Source of the DNA: Arthrobacter liuii
GTDB taxonomy: Bacteria > Actinomycetota > Actinomycetes > Actinomycetales > Micrococcaceae
Direction: 5' to 3'
NCBI RefSeq assembly: GCF_014639275.1
Contig: NZ_BMFW01000003.1
Span: forward strand, 248,001-312,000
DNA length: 64,000 bases
Shown: one piece after another, positions 16,430 to 25,230 of the stretch
Position numbering within the stretch: position 1 is the stretch's first letter
How the letters are laid out: each line of letters begins with the position of its first letter
Translations under genes and position numbers: made by a program
The notes under the pieces: generated by a model
What the model was told of the DNA's origin: nothing
Seen by the model: the letters and a program-made list of their open reading frames with translations, nothing else
Databases searched by the model: none

Positions 16430-16998
16430 GTGTTTTTCGACGCCACCGGAAACCGGTGGAACCGAATCCTGAACGCCCTGCTCGCGGCAGTGCTGTCCGT
16501 CATTTTGGTACTCGGCGCCCGTGTTGCCCGCAGCAACTGCGCCCCTTCAACAGGTCCCCCTGAATCAGTCCCCTGACTATCCCCGCCAGCTGCTCGCGGA
16601 ACAGGACGTGAAAGATACCCCGAGGGTCGGCTATGAACAGGGCAACGAAATCTTCCACCGCATTGCGCTTGTGGAGCGACGGGAGGGCCTGGATTACTTG
16701 AGGGATCCCTTCAGCAGCGAAAGGCGTCCCCGCAACCCTGCATAAAGCAGCCGGCGGTGCGGGGACGTATGCCGATCCGGTGACCATCGCCGTCGGACAT
16801 TCCCGTAAAAGCGGCCAGGACGTCCTTGATATCCCTGCAGGCACCCGGATCGACCATCCGGACGTTCGCCGCTACTTCATCGTGGAGGATACCTGCGGGG
16901 ACGGGCCGAAACCGGAGGAAGGCCGGCCATGCCGGCCCCGTAGCCTCAAAGTGACTGCGGCGGGACTCTTAAAGAGGAGGCACGGAGCGGGCCGCTAA
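16430..16998 (+). pseudogene. Decayed secreted/membrane protein gene in three frames
   Basis: Three pieces of what looks like one protein lie in order but in different frames. The first (16430-16576) is VFFDATGNRWNRI plus a membrane helix LNALLAAVLSVILVLGA, ending in a stop. The second (about 16577-16716) contains DYPRQLLAEQDVKDTP and EIFHRIALVERREGLDYLRD. The third (16717-16998) reads AKGVPATLHKAAGGAGTYAD, then TIAVGHSRKSGQDVLDIPAG and RRYFIVEDTCGDG before losing natural composition. The 'VFFDATG...' start with one helix occurs in actinobacterial membrane-anchored extracytoplasmic proteins. I infer at least two frameshifts and a damaged 3' end. Confidence 0.5.
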
Positions 16999-17008
16999 GC
17001 TCGAAACC

Positions 17009-17410
17009 ATGAGTTCCTTGAAATCGAAGCCGACAAACACGGCGTCCACGAAAGTGGTACTGGCGGCGGCAGCGGTCGACGTCGTGCTGATTCTTGCCTT
17101 CGCCGCAATAGGCCGGGATGCACACCACCGCGAGGAGCCAATCCTGGGTGTGCTGCTGACTGCGTGGCCCTTCCTCGCCGGCGCTGCCGCGGGATGGGTA
17201 ATCGCCCGGGCATGGCGGGCACCCTTTTCCGTCCTCCGGGCGGGCGTTCCGGTCTGGCTTGGCAGCCTGGTGGGGGGCATGCTCCTGAGGGCGCTGACCG
17301 CCCAGACCGTTGTCGTTCCCTTCGTCATCGTTGCCACGCTGGCCCTTGCCGTGTTCCTGGTGGGCTACCGCCTCCTGATTGCCGGCGCTGCGAGACTCCG
17401 CAGCAGGTAA
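17009..17410 (+). CDS. DUF3054 family membrane protein
   Basis: A 133-residue protein with four membrane helices (about residues 16-34, 46-66, 79-93 and 99-124) and the DUF3054 features VDVVLILAFAAIGR and WPFLAGAAAGW. Function is unknown; the family is common in actinobacteria and haloarchaea. It marks the return from the island to conserved chromosome. Confidence 0.8.
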   Translation: MSSLKSKPTNTASTKVVLAAAAVDVVLILAFAAIGRDAHHREEPILGVLLTAWPFLAGAAAGWVIARAWRAPFSVLRAGVPVWLGSLVGGMLLRALTAQTVVVPFVIVATLALAVFLVGYRLLIAGAARLRSR

Positions 17411-17530
17411 GGGGAAGCGTACGGGCACCGCGGGTGGCCGACGGCGAATCGTCCCCCGTGTAATAGGCTGACTCCAGAGGAAAAACCTGCCGGGCGCTGC
17501 TGCGGCGGAACTGATTGAAGGGGTACAAGC

Positions 17531-17812
17531 GTGGTTACCGCATTTGTTCTGATCAAGACTGACGCCGCCCGAATTCCCGAGACCGCGGAGGAGATCTCAG
17601 CCATCGAAGGCATCAGTGAGGTCTATTCGGTCACCGGAGAATGGGACCTGATTGCGGTGGCAAGGGTGCCCCGGCACGAGGACCTTGCGGATGTCATCGC
17701 CGACCGGCTCTCCAAAGTCCCCGCAGTGGTGCACACCACCACCCACATCGCATTCCGGGCCTACTCACAACACGACCTGGACGCTGCCTTTTCCTTGGGT
17801 TTCGAACAGTAA
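17531..17812 (+). CDS. Lrp/AsnC ligand-binding (RAM) domain protein
   Basis: A 93-residue stand-alone RAM domain: AFVLIKTDAARIPETAEEIS, then GISEVYSVTGEWDLIAVARV and VVHTTTHIAF, without the HTH of full Lrp regulators. Such proteins bind amino acids as multimers and may modulate full-length regulators. GTG 17531 is preceded by AAGGGG. Convergent with trpD, 14 bases apart. Confidence 0.85.
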   Translation: MVTAFVLIKTDAARIPETAEEISAIEGISEVYSVTGEWDLIAVARVPRHEDLADVIADRLSKVPAVVHTTTHIAFRAYSQHDLDAAFSLGFEQ

Positions 17813-17826
17813 CCGCAAAGCCGTTT

Positions 17827-18882
17827 TCAGGCGCGGGACAAGGACACCCAGCGGTCCAGAACGCCGGCGGCCGCGCCTGTGTCGATGGATTGGGCGGCCC
17901 GTGCGAAAGCCTTTTGCATCCGTGCGAGGAACGGCCCTTCCGCTTCAAGGTCGAATGCAACCAGGCCGGCCGCGGCGTTTACCAGGACTGCGTCCCGGGC
18001 CGGGCCCTCCTTGCCGGCAAGCACATCGCGGACAACGCCGGCATTGGCCACTGCGTCGCCGCCACGAAGCTGTTCAACGGTAGCCAGGCTGATACCGAGG
18101 TCCTGCGGTGAGAAGTGCACTTCATTGACAGCGCCGTTGCGTATCTCCCATACGGTGGAAGGGCCGGTTGTGGTGAGTTCGTCCAGCCCGTCATCTCCAC
18201 GGAACACCAGCCCCCTGCTCCCCCGGCGGGCCAGGACGCCCGCCACGAGGGGCGCCATCCGTGCGTTCGCGACACCCACGGCCGAAGCCTGCACGTTCGC
18301 AGGGTTGGTGAGCGGTCCCAGGAAGTTGAATGCAGTGGGTACTGCCAGCTCGCGGCGGGGCACGGCGGTATGGCGGAATGACGGGTGGAAAACCTGCGCG
18401 AAACAGAACGTGATACCCGCCTCTTCGGCGTTCCTTGCCACCTGCGCAATGGACAGGTCAAGACGGACGCCGAGCGCTTCGAGCACGTCCGCGGACCCGG
18501 ACGACGACGACGCGGCCCGGTTGCCATGCTTCACCACTTTTGCGCCGGCCCCGGCAGCAACCAATGCGGCCATGGTGGAGATGTTGACGGTGTTGAGTTG
18601 GTCACCCCCGGTCCCGACGATGTCGAGTTTTTCCCCGGAGATCGACACCGGGTTGGCGTGGGCAAGCATCGCCTCAACCAAGCCGGAAAGCTCGTCCACT
18701 GTCTCGCCCTTGGCACTGAGGGCCACCAGGAATCCGGCGATCTGCGCCGGCGTGGCTTCGCCGGACATGATGGTGTCCATGGCCCAGGACGTGTTCTCCG
18801 CCGTGAGGTCGGTGCCCTTGATCAGTGCGGAGATCAGGCGGGGCCAGGTGTTGCCGGACGCTGCAGATGCCAGTGAAGTCAC
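17827..18882 (-). CDS. trpD: Anthranilate phosphoribosyltransferase
   Basis: Second step of tryptophan synthesis: anthranilate plus PRPP gives phosphoribosyl-anthranilate. The 351-residue protein has the Gly-rich PRPP motif [15 protein letters not shown] and [21 protein letters not shown], with the usual anthranilate residues downstream. The start is GTG 18882. It stands alone, away from other trp genes, as in many Micrococcales. It diverges from ctaE, with about 150 bases between the starts. Confidence 0.95.
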   Translation of the reverse strand: MTSLASAASGNTWPRLISALIKGTDLTAENTSWAMDTIMSGEATPAQIAGFLVALSAKGETVDELSGLVEAMLAHANPVSISGEKLDIVGTGGDQLNTVNISTMAALVAAGAGAKVVKHGNRAASSSSGSADVLEALGVRLDLSIAQVARNAEEAGITFCFAQVFHPSFRHTAVPRRELAVPTAFNFLGPLTNPANVQASAVGVANARMAPLVAGVLARRGSRGLVFRGDDGLDELTTTGPSTVWEIRNGAVNEVHFSPQDLGISLATVEQLRGGDAVANAGVVRDVLAGKEGPARDAVLVNAAAGLVAFDLEAEGPFLARMQKAFARAAQSIDTGAAAGVLDRWVSLSRA

Positions 18883-18994
18883 CTGCTGATGCTATCGAGC
18901 GATGGCAGGCGCTGACCAATGTGAACGGTGGCGGGAACTTTTCCAGGCAATTTCGCGTCTTTGTAGAAAAAGTCCTCCCAAAAGGCGGTTTGCG

Positions 18995-19031
18995 TTGGGC
19001 AGCACGGACTTTTACAGACATAATGTCTATG
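18995..19031 (+). promoter_or_regulatory. Candidate leaderless promoter of ctaE
   Basis: TTGGGC and CATAAT are 18 bases apart; the -10 box ends 6 bases before the GTG start at 19031, so transcription would begin at or next to the start codon. No Shine-Dalgarno sequence is present. Confidence 0.55.
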
Positions 19032-19669
19032 TGACATCTGCGACCCATGCCCCCAGTACCCCGGCGCACCCCACGCTGAACCGCCCCAATATGGTTTCTG
19101 TCGGAACCGTTGTGTGGCTGTCCAGCGAGTTGATGTTCTTCGCCGGTCTCTTCGCCATGTACTTCACGCTGCGCTCCACGAGTGGCCAGATGTGGGCGGA
19201 AGAGACGGCCAAGCTCAACTTCCCCTTTGCGCTCGTTAACACGATCGTCCTTGTGGCCAGTTCCTTTACCTGCCAGATGGGCGTCTTCGCCGCAGAGCGG
19301 CTGCAGCCCCGGCGTACCGGCGGCGCACTGCAGTTCGCCCGCTGGGGAATGAACGAATGGTTCACCCTGACGTTCCTCATGGGTGCGTTCTTCGTTGCGG
19401 GCCAGACCACCGAATACGCGATGCTGGTCTCGGAGCACGTCTCGCTCTCCTCCAACGCCTACGGCTCAGCCTTCTATATGACTACCGGCTTCCACGGCCT
19501 CCACGTCATCGGCGGCCTCATCGCGTTCCTGCTCATCATGGGCCGGTCCTTCGCCGCGAAGAAGTTCGGACATTTCGAAGCAACGTCCGCGATCGTCACC
19601 TCTTACTACTGGCACTTCGTGGACGTTGTGTGGATCGGCCTCTTCCTGGTCATCTACGTACTCAAGTAG
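19031..19669 (+). CDS. ctaE: Cytochrome c oxidase subunit III
   Basis: Subunit III of the aa3 oxidase in the cytoplasmic membrane, 212 residues with five predicted helices and the family segments [30 protein letters not shown] and [14 protein letters not shown]. It is first in the ctaE-qcrCAB operon, the standard actinobacterial order producing a bc1-aa3 supercomplex. GTG 19031 is chosen by conservation; an open frame runs on to 18902 but crosses the promoter. Confidence 0.93.
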   Translation: MTSATHAPSTPAHPTLNRPNMVSVGTVVWLSSELMFFAGLFAMYFTLRSTSGQMWAEETAKLNFPFALVNTIVLVASSFTCQMGVFAAERLQPRRTGGALQFARWGMNEWFTLTFLMGAFFVAGQTTEYAMLVSEHVSLSSNAYGSAFYMTTGFHGLHVIGGLIAFLLIMGRSFAAKKFGHFEATSAIVTSYYWHFVDVVWIGLFLVIYVLK

Positions 19670-19755
19670 CCAGCTTTGATTCTTTTTCTACAAGAGGCAG
19701 AATTTCAGGTAGCGGCTCCCGGAGCCGGCGCAGGATCGAATAAAGGAACCACCAC

Positions 19756-20544
19756 GTGAAGGCACTCTCACAAAAGCGGCGTCACCCACTTGCAGCAATA
19801 GCGCTGCTTCTGATGGGGCTCCTCATCACTGGTGGGCTGTACGCCGTGGCAACCTCCATGAACGAGGCCAAGGCGAGCACCACCACCGCAAGCGCCAGTG
19901 ACGCCGAAGAGGGCGGCAAGCTTTTCGCCGCCAACTGCGCCACCTGCCACGGTATGGGTGCCAGTGGCTCCAAGGATGGCCCTTCGCTGGTGGGTGTCGG
20001 CGCCGCAGCCGTCGACTTCCAGGTGGGCACCGGACGCATGCCGATGCAGATGAACGGTCCGCAGGCCATGAAGAAGCCCGTCCAGTTCAATGACGAACAG
20101 ACCCACCAGCTTGCAGCCTATGTCGCTTCCCTGGGAGCCGGCCCGGCAATCCCTGCGGAAGACCTGACCAACGGCGGCGGCGACGCGGCCGCAGGTGGCG
20201 AACTGTTCCGCACCAACTGCGCCATGTGCCACAACGCCGCTGCAGCAGGTGGAGCACTGACCCAGGGCAAGTTCGCCCCGGCCCTGGCCGATGTAAGCGG
20301 CAAGCACATCTACGAGGCCATGGTCACCGGGCCGCAGAACATGCCGGTATTCAACGACGCGAACATCACGCCGGAAGGCAAGAAGGACGTCATCACCTTC
20401 CTGAAGCAGATCGAAACCTCCGGTTCGCCGGGTGGCGCGGACCTTGGCTCCCTTGGTCCGGTCGCGGAAGGCCTGTTCGTTTGGGTGGCCGGTCTTGGCG
20501 TCATTATCGCATTCACCATCTGGTTGACCTCCAGGACCTCCTGA
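19756..20544 (+). CDS. qcrC: Dihaem cytochrome c of the bc1 complex
   Basis: QcrC carries electrons from the bc1 complex directly to the oxidase, replacing soluble cytochrome c in actinobacteria. Two haem c sites are visible, CATCHG and CAMCHN, in two class I domains. An N-terminal membrane helix (about residues 13-32) and a C-terminal one (about 236-257) anchor it outside the membrane. 262 residues. The start is GTG 19756 with AAAGGA upstream. Confidence 0.95.
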   Translation: MKALSQKRRHPLAAIALLLMGLLITGGLYAVATSMNEAKASTTTASASDAEEGGKLFAANCATCHGMGASGSKDGPSLVGVGAAAVDFQVGTGRMPMQMNGPQAMKKPVQFNDEQTHQLAAYVASLGAGPAIPAEDLTNGGGDAAAGGELFRTNCAMCHNAAAAGGALTQGKFAPALADVSGKHIYEAMVTGPQNMPVFNDANITPEGKKDVITFLKQIETSGSPGGADLGSLGPVAEGLFVWVAGLGVIIAFTIWLTSRTS

Positions 20545-20643
20545 CTTTCCTCAGGACGCACACAACTTCTGCTGCCCTGTCAGCAGCTTGAAATTAGAAA
20601 CTAACCCGGCGATCGCCGGGACGAGAGAAGGATGAGGCGAATT

Positions 20644-21714
20644 ATGGGCAACCATAGTGACGGCAGTCCGAACCACTCGGGCACCGTAGCTACGGCTGGT
20701 CAGAATGAGGTGGAGAGGTTCCAGGATCCTGGAATTCCCCCGCATCGTTTGCGCCTGGCTGACACGGACCCGAAGGCCGCAAAGCGGGCAGAACGGCAGG
20801 TCGCCTTACTGTTTGGCATTTCTGTTGTTGGAACCCTGATCTTCCTGGTGACGTACTTCGCCATCGATCTGGGTGACGACTCCAGCATCGCCACAATTCG
20901 GCTCCAGAACGCCCTGCTCGGCATTGGCACAGCCTTCGCCATGCTGGGCATAGGTACCGGCATCGTGCACTGGGCCAAAGCCCTGATGCCCGATCACGAA
21001 GTCTCCGAGGAACGCCACGCGATCCGCTATGAAGAGGACCGCCAGGCTGCAGTCCGCATCGTCGACGACATCGTTGAAGAGACCGGCATCAAGCGGCGTC
21101 CGCTGATCCGCAACACCCTGCTCGGTGCCGTGGCGCTTGCCCCGCTTCCCGCAATCGCCATCTTTGGGGACCTCGGACCCCGCCCTGACGACAAGCTTGC
21201 ACACACCATGTGGGCGCCCCAGGACGGCAAGCGCAAGCGGCTTACCCGCGACCCCGATGGAACTCCCATCAAGGCCTCGGACGTCACCATCGGCTCCGCC
21301 TTCCACGTGATTCCCGAAGGGCTGAACGAACTCCAGGAAGGCAAGCTCAACGAAAAGGCAAAGGCCGTTGTGCTTCTTATGCGCCTTGATCCCGCTTCGC
21401 TGAACCCCTCCAAGGGCCGCGAGGAATGGGGTTACAACGGCATCGTTGCCTACTCGAAGATCTGCACCCACGTTGGCTGCCCCGTTGCTCTGTACGAGCA
21501 GCAGACGCACCACCTGCTGTGCCCGTGCCACCAGTCCACCTTCGACCTCACCCAAGAGTGCAAGGTGATCTTCGGACCCGCCAGCCGTCCTCTCCCCCAG
21601 CTGCCTATTGCAGTTGATGACGAGGGCTACCTCGTCGCTACCAGCGACTTCCATGAACCCGTAGGACCAAGTTACTGGGAGCGTGATTCGCATGAGCGCA
21701 GCGTCAACAGCTGA
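20644..21714 (+). CDS. qcrA: Rieske iron-sulfur subunit of the bc1 complex
   Basis: The 2Fe-2S protein passing electrons from menaquinol to cytochrome c1. The cluster motifs CTHVGC and CPCHQS lie in the C-terminal domain. Actinobacterial QcrA has three membrane helices, here near residues 56-75, 95-115 and 159-180. About 356 residues from ATG 20644; an upstream in-frame ATG at 20632 sits too close to the GAGAGAAGG site. The 3' end overlaps qcrB by 23 bases. Confidence 0.95.
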   Translation: MGNHSDGSPNHSGTVATAGQNEVERFQDPGIPPHRLRLADTDPKAAKRAERQVALLFGISVVGTLIFLVTYFAIDLGDDSSIATIRLQNALLGIGTAFAMLGIGTGIVHWAKALMPDHEVSEERHAIRYEEDRQAAVRIVDDIVEETGIKRRPLIRNTLLGAVALAPLPAIAIFGDLGPRPDDKLAHTMWAPQDGKRKRLTRDPDGTPIKASDVTIGSAFHVIPEGLNELQEGKLNEKAKAVVLLMRLDPASLNPSKGREEWGYNGIVAYSKICTHVGCPVALYEQQTHHLLCPCHQSTFDLTQECKVIFGPASRPLPQLPIAVDDEGYLVATSDFHEPVGPSYWERDSHERSVNS

Positions 21715-23395
21715 GCCGGCTTTCGTCGCCAAAACCAAGACAGGCCGGATCACCGACTTCGTCGACTCACGAGTCGGCGGATCCGGGATCCTCCGCGAGT
21801 TCGGCCGCAAGGTCTTCCCCGATCACTGGTCGTTCATGTTCGGTGAAGTTGCGCTGTACTCGTTCGTTATCCTGTTGCTTTCCGGCACCTTCCTGACGTT
21901 CTTCTTCGATCCGTCCATGGCTGAAACCCACTACGACGGCGGCTACGTGCCCCTGAAGGGTGTGGAGATGTCGGTGGCCTACAGCTCATCGCTGAATATC
22001 TCCTTCGACATCCGCGGCGGCCTGTTCATGCGCCAGGTACACCACTGGGCGGCCCTGCTGTTCGTAGCCTCCGTGGCTGTCCACATGCTCAGGGTCTTCT
22101 TCACCGGTGCTTTCCGCAGGCCGCGTGAAATGAACTGGGTTGTGGGCTGCGTACTCCTGATCCTGGCCATGGCTGCAGGCTTCACGGGTTACTCGCTGCC
22201 CGATGACCTGCTGTCCGGTAACGGCCTGCGCATCATCGACGGCGTCATCAAGTCCATCCCGGTCATCGGAACGTACATCTCGTTCTTCCTGTTCGGTGGA
22301 GAGTTCCCCGGTACGGCCATCATCAGCCGTCTCTACATGCTGCACATCCTCCTGGTACCGGCCCTGATCCTGCTGATGATTGTCATGCACCTCTTCATGG
22401 TGGTCGTCCACAAGCACACCCAGTACCCCGGTCCCGGACGCAACGACAACAACGTTGTCGGCTACCCCCTTGGTCCCGTTTACGCAGCCAAGGCCGGTGG
22501 ATTCTTCTTCATCGTCTTCGGCGTCATTGCACTCATGGCAGCGTTCTTCACGATCAACCCGATCTGGAACTACGGCCCCTACGACCCCTCCCCCGTCTCT
22601 GCCGGTACCCAGCCTGACTGGTACATCGGCTTCGTTGACGGCGCCCTCCGCTTGATGCCGGGCAACCCGTACGGCTGGCACGTCGAACAGGTCTGGTTCG
22701 GCCACGTGTTCACGTTCAATGTGCTCCTGCCGGCACTCGTTCCTGCAGGCATCCTGTTCACAGTGATGTTCACCTACCCCTGGATCGAGCGTTGGATCAC
22801 CAAGGATGACCGGGAGCACCACGTCCTTGACCGTCCGCGGAACGCCCCGACCCGCACGGCGATTGGCGTAGCCGGTTTCGTCTGGTACTCCGTGATGTGG
22901 GCAGCTGCAGGTTCGGACCTCATCGCCACGCACTTCCACGTCTCCCTGAACGATGTCACGTACTGGCTGCGCGCCCTGTTCTTCATAGGGCCCGTCATCG
23001 GCTTCATCGTTGCCAAGCGTGTGGCCCTGGCGCTGCAGCGCAAGGACCGCGAGATCGCCCTGCATGGCCGCGAAACCGGGCGCATCGTCAGGCTCCCGCA
23101 CGGTGAGTTCATCGAAGTCCACGCGCCCCTGGATGAGTACAAGCGCTACAAGCTGGTTGGTTTCGAGTCGCCGCAGGTCCTTCCGGCGGTGCCCAACGAG
23201 CACGGCGTCGTGACCCGCAAGGAGAAGCGCCGCGCGTTCCTCTCCCGCTGGTTCTTCGAGGACCGAGTCGCTCCCGCCACGCCTGCTGAGCTCGAAGCAG
23301 CACATGGCCACGGCCACGAGGCTGTCGAAGCAGCACATGGCCACGGCCACGAGGCTGTCGAAGCGGCAGAGGGGTCCAAGAGCCTCACACACTAG
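21692..23395 (+). CDS. qcrB: Cytochrome b subunit of the bc1 complex
   Basis: Menaquinol-oxidising cytochrome b with two haems b; eight to nine membrane helices. The first helices contain the haem His pairs (QVHHWAALLFVASVAVHMLRVFF and HILLVPALILLMIVMHLF). It is the target of Q203-type inhibitors in mycobacteria. ATG 21692 is chosen, 11 bases after GGGAG; GTG 21683 is the alternative. 567 residues, with a soluble C-terminal extension typical of actinobacteria. Unusually, its end has a duplicated EAAHGHGHEAV unit, giving a His-rich tail (see the repeat at 23294-23359). Confidence 0.95.
   Translation: MSAASTAEPAFVAKTKTGRITDFVDSRVGGSGILREFGRKVFPDHWSFMFGEVALYSFVILLLSGTFLTFFFDPSMAETHYDGGYVPLKGVEMSVAYSSSLNISFDIRGGLFMRQVHHWAALLFVASVAVHMLRVFFTGAFRRPREMNWVVGCVLLILAMAAGFTGYSLPDDLLSGNGLRIIDGVIKSIPVIGTYISFFLFGGEFPGTAIISRLYMLHILLVPALILLMIVMHLFMVVVHKHTQYPGPGRNDNNVVGYPLGPVYAAKAGGFFFIVFGVIALMAAFFTINPIWNYGPYDPSPVSAGTQPDWYIGFVDGALRLMPGNPYGWHVEQVWFGHVFTFNVLLPALVPAGILFTVMFTYPWIERWITKDDREHHVLDRPRNAPTRTAIGVAGFVWYSVMWAAAGSDLIATHFHVSLNDVTYWLRALFFIGPVIGFIVAKRVALALQRKDREIALHGRETGRIVRLPHGEFIEVHAPLDEYKRYKLVGFESPQVLPAVPNEHGVVTRKEKRRAFLSRWFFEDRVAPATPAELEAAHGHGHEAVEAAHGHGHEAVEAAEGSKSLTH
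23294..23359 (+). repeat. 33-base perfect tandem repeat in qcrB
   Basis: Two identical adjacent 33-base copies (23294-23326 and 23327-23359), followed by the beginning of a third diverging copy. Each encodes EAAHGHGHEAV, and the frame is kept because 33 is a multiple of three. It extends the cytoplasmic or peripheral C-terminus of cytochrome b with His-Gly-His clusters. Confidence 0.9.
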
Positions 23396-23411
23396 GCTTC
23401 AGTCCCCAACA

Positions 23412-23446
23412 TGAAAGGCCCGATCCATTCTGGATCGGGCCTTTCA
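23412..23446 (+). terminator. Terminator of the ctaE-qcrCAB operon
   Basis: A stem of TGAAAGGCCCGATCC with its complement around ATTC, 17 bases after the qcrB stop. The A/T-rich outer pairs give a weak T-tract on either strand, so it may also serve the convergent GntR gene. Confidence 0.8.
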
Positions 23447-23526
23447 GCGTTCCAGGTTGGCTTCCCTGCAATGGCCCGTGATAACAACCAGGACCTGTGG
23501 GCTCAGGAGCTTTGGGAGCGACCCAG

Positions 23527-24297
23527 TTAGTGGTTCCGGGCCCGCCTGGCGCCTGGCCGTTGCAGGGGTACCCACAGCTTGTACCGGTCGGCCCGGTAGT
23601 AGGACACCGAGTAGTCAACCATTGCCCTGGCCACAAAGGCGTGCCGCTGGATCTTGAGCAATGGTGCCCCCACTTCCACATTGAGCAGGCGCGCTGTGGA
23701 AGGTGAAGCCGCCGTCGCCTCGATCATGTCCTCCCCCCACTCCATGACCAGGCCAAACTGTTCGCTGAGGACGTTGTAGAGCGAGGTGGGCGGTTCGCCG
23801 TCCAGCAGGCCAGGAACCCGATGCGCCGGGATGAAGTTCTCATCGACGCTCATGGGCTCACCGTCCGCCAGAAGCAGCCGGCGGAACCGGACCAGCGGCG
23901 TGCCCTCATCCAGCTGCAGTTCCCGGGCCAGGAAAGCGCTGGCGCCAATCTGTTCGAAACTCAGCACCTTTGCGGCTGGCACCATGCCGCGCCGCTGCAT
24001 CTCTTCGCTGTAGGAGGTGAGCTTCACCTGCAGGTCGAGTTTCGGCCGCCGGACGAATGTTCCCAGGCCCACCACGCGCTCGATGACCTCCTCCCCCACC
24101 AACGCGTCAATGGCCTGCCGCACCGTCATCCGTGCCAGCCCAAACCTCTCGGCCAGGTCCCGTTCCGACGGCAGCGCCGAACCGGGCGGACACGACTGCG
24201 CGATATACGCGCGCAGGATCTCGCGAAGTTGGACGTAGATGGCGGTCCCGCTGGTGCGGTCTATGTCCCCCTTGATTGCCGTGGCGCCAGCTGCCAT
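23527..24297 (-). CDS. GntR/UTRA regulator, DasR/NagR-like
   Basis: A 256-residue HutC-subfamily regulator: winged HTH at about residues 15-80 (LPSERDLAERFGLARMTVRQAIDAL, then VVGLGTFVRRP) and a UTRA effector domain after residue 95 ending in VDYSVSYYRADRYKLWVPL. DasR and NagR of this subfamily sense glucosamine-6-phosphate or N-acetylglucosamine-6-phosphate and repress PTS and amino-sugar genes. The assignment is supported by the palindrome GGTCTAGACC at 24339-24348, the core of the published dre site, between this gene and the divergent HPr gene. ATG 24297 has a GGAG site; a longer open frame to 24723 runs through the promoter and antisense to ptsH. Confidence 0.85.
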   Translation of the reverse strand: MAAGATAIKGDIDRTSGTAIYVQLREILRAYIAQSCPPGSALPSERDLAERFGLARMTVRQAIDALVGEEVIERVVGLGTFVRRPKLDLQVKLTSYSEEMQRRGMVPAAKVLSFEQIGASAFLARELQLDEGTPLVRFRRLLLADGEPMSVDENFIPAHRVPGLLDGEPPTSLYNVLSEQFGLVMEWGEDMIEATAASPSTARLLNVEVGAPLLKIQRHAFVARAMVDYSVSYYRADRYKLWVPLQRPGARRARNH

Positions 24298-24335
24298 GAT
24301 CTCTCTCCTGCCGTTGGGTCTCCGTTCAATCTTAG

Positions 24336-24353
24336 AACGGTCTAGACCACTCG
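24336..24353. promoter_or_regulatory. DasR-type operator (dre site)
   Basis: A perfect 10-base palindrome GGTCTAGACC (24339-24348), extended on the right by ACT as in the dre consensus, lies 39 bases upstream of the GntR gene start and 110 bases upstream of ptsH. A weaker half-like site, TGGTCTGGA, is at 24402-24410 next to a possible ptsH -10 (TATATT at 24396-24401). Confidence 0.75.
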
Positions 24354-24457
24354 CCGAACCCGTTCCGGCCTTCGCGCCGCAGGTCCGCGGACCGCTATAT
24401 TTGGTCTGGAAATTTGCCAACAGACGGATGGGGCCGTCTTTCCAAGAAGGAGTCCCT

Positions 24458-24751
24458 TTGCCAACACAGAAGGCCGTGGTGGCAGCGCCGGCGGGCCTGC
24501 ATGCACGTTCGGCCGCGGTATTCGTCCGCGCCGTCACCGACACGGGGCTGCCGGTAACCATCAGCAGGGCCGGTACCGAAAAGGTGGACGCCCGTTCCCT
24601 GCTCCAGGTGATGACCGCCGACTTCCCGCAAGGCTGCGAGGTGGAACTGGCGATCCGCGAGAGCGACCTGGAGGGCGCCCCGGGTCGCCAGAAAGCGGAG
24701 GACGCACTCCGGGAGCTTCGCACGCTCCTGGAGTCACAGGGAGCCGTTTAG
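24458..24751 (+). CDS. ptsH: Phosphocarrier protein HPr
   Basis: Transfers phosphate from enzyme I to sugar-specific EIIA proteins of the phosphotransferase system. The 97-residue product from TTG 24458 (AAGAAGGAG six bases upstream) has AGLHARSA with the phosphorylated His15, and the regulatory-serine region around residue 47 (VDARSLLQVM). It diverges from the DasR-like gene, so repression by amino-sugar signals is likely. Confidence 0.93.
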   Translation: MPTQKAVVAAPAGLHARSAAVFVRAVTDTGLPVTISRAGTEKVDARSLLQVMTADFPQGCEVELAIRESDLEGAPGRQKAEDALRELRTLLESQGAV

Positions 24752-24771
24752 GCGGCCTTTGGAAAGCACAA

Positions 24772-24814
24772 AACGACGTCGGGCCCCACCAGTTTGGTGG
24801 GGCCCGACGTCGTT
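24772..24814. terminator. Bidirectional terminator between ptsH and ctaF
   Basis: A long near-perfect stem (AACGACGTCGGGCCCCACC and complement, loop AGTTT) with a T-rich right flank. It stands between two convergent transcripts. Confidence 0.88.
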
Positions 24815-24828
24815 ATTCTTTTGCTTGC

Positions 24829-25230
24829 CTAGTGCGCGTGGTCTCCACGGCTGTATTCATACACCCAGCCAACGAGGGCCACAACGGCGATGCCGCCAGC
24901 GATGAATGTGATCCACATGCCTACGGCCAGGCCCAGGAAGCCAGTGGCGCAGGCGATGCCCAGAACCAGGGGCCACCAGCTCCAGGGGCTGAAATGGCCC
25001 TGCTCGCCGGCGCCTTCGTGAATTTCTGCATCACTGCGGTCCTCGGGGCGCAAGCCTACGCGCCGGCCGGTGAAGCCGAGGTAGGCGCCAATCATGCCGG
25101 CCAGCCCGCCAACGAGGAGGATGCCGAGGATGCCGACCCATTCACTCCAACCGGTCAGGAACCCATAGATGATCGAGACGGGAAAAAAGAAGAAGACTCC
25201 AGAGCCAAAAATCCAGGATTCGATTTTCAC
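24829..25230 (-). CDS. ctaF: Actinobacterial cytochrome c oxidase subunit IV
   Basis: A 133-residue subunit with four membrane helices in two pairs (near residues 8-26, 32-53, 84-102 and 105-125) and the family segment [12 protein letters not shown]. It is the small fourth subunit found in actinobacterial aa3 oxidases. Its ATG overlaps the ctaD stop (ATGA), last in the ctaCDF operon. Confidence 0.92.
   Translation of the reverse strand: MKIESWIFGSGVFFFFPVSIIYGFLTGWSEWVGILGILLVGGLAGMIGAYLGFTGRRVGLRPEDRSDAEIHEGAGEQGHFSPWSWWPLVLGIACATGFLGLAVGMWITFIAGGIAVVALVGWVYEYSRGDHAH

Noticed and set aside
16197..16472. 91-codon forward frame
   Set aside because: No conserved segment and no ribosome site; its 3' part overlaps the start of the decayed gene at 16430.
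8700..17000. Attachment-site duplication or tRNA gene bounding the island
   Set aside because: I found no tRNA-like sequence and no convincing long direct repeat at both sides by eye; the ends of the element stay undefined.
23294..23359. Direct repeat considered as a CRISPR remnant
   Set aside because: The copies are adjacent without spacers, in frame, and inside the qcrB coding sequence.
21986..23392. 468-codon reverse open frame opposite qcrB
   Set aside because: It is the antisense shadow of a clearly conserved cytochrome b gene; its His/Asp/Glu-rich composition is an artefact of high GC.
24298..24723. N-terminal extension of the GntR regulator
   Set aside because: The extension runs antisense through ptsH and across the operator; family homology begins at 24297 with a ribosome site.
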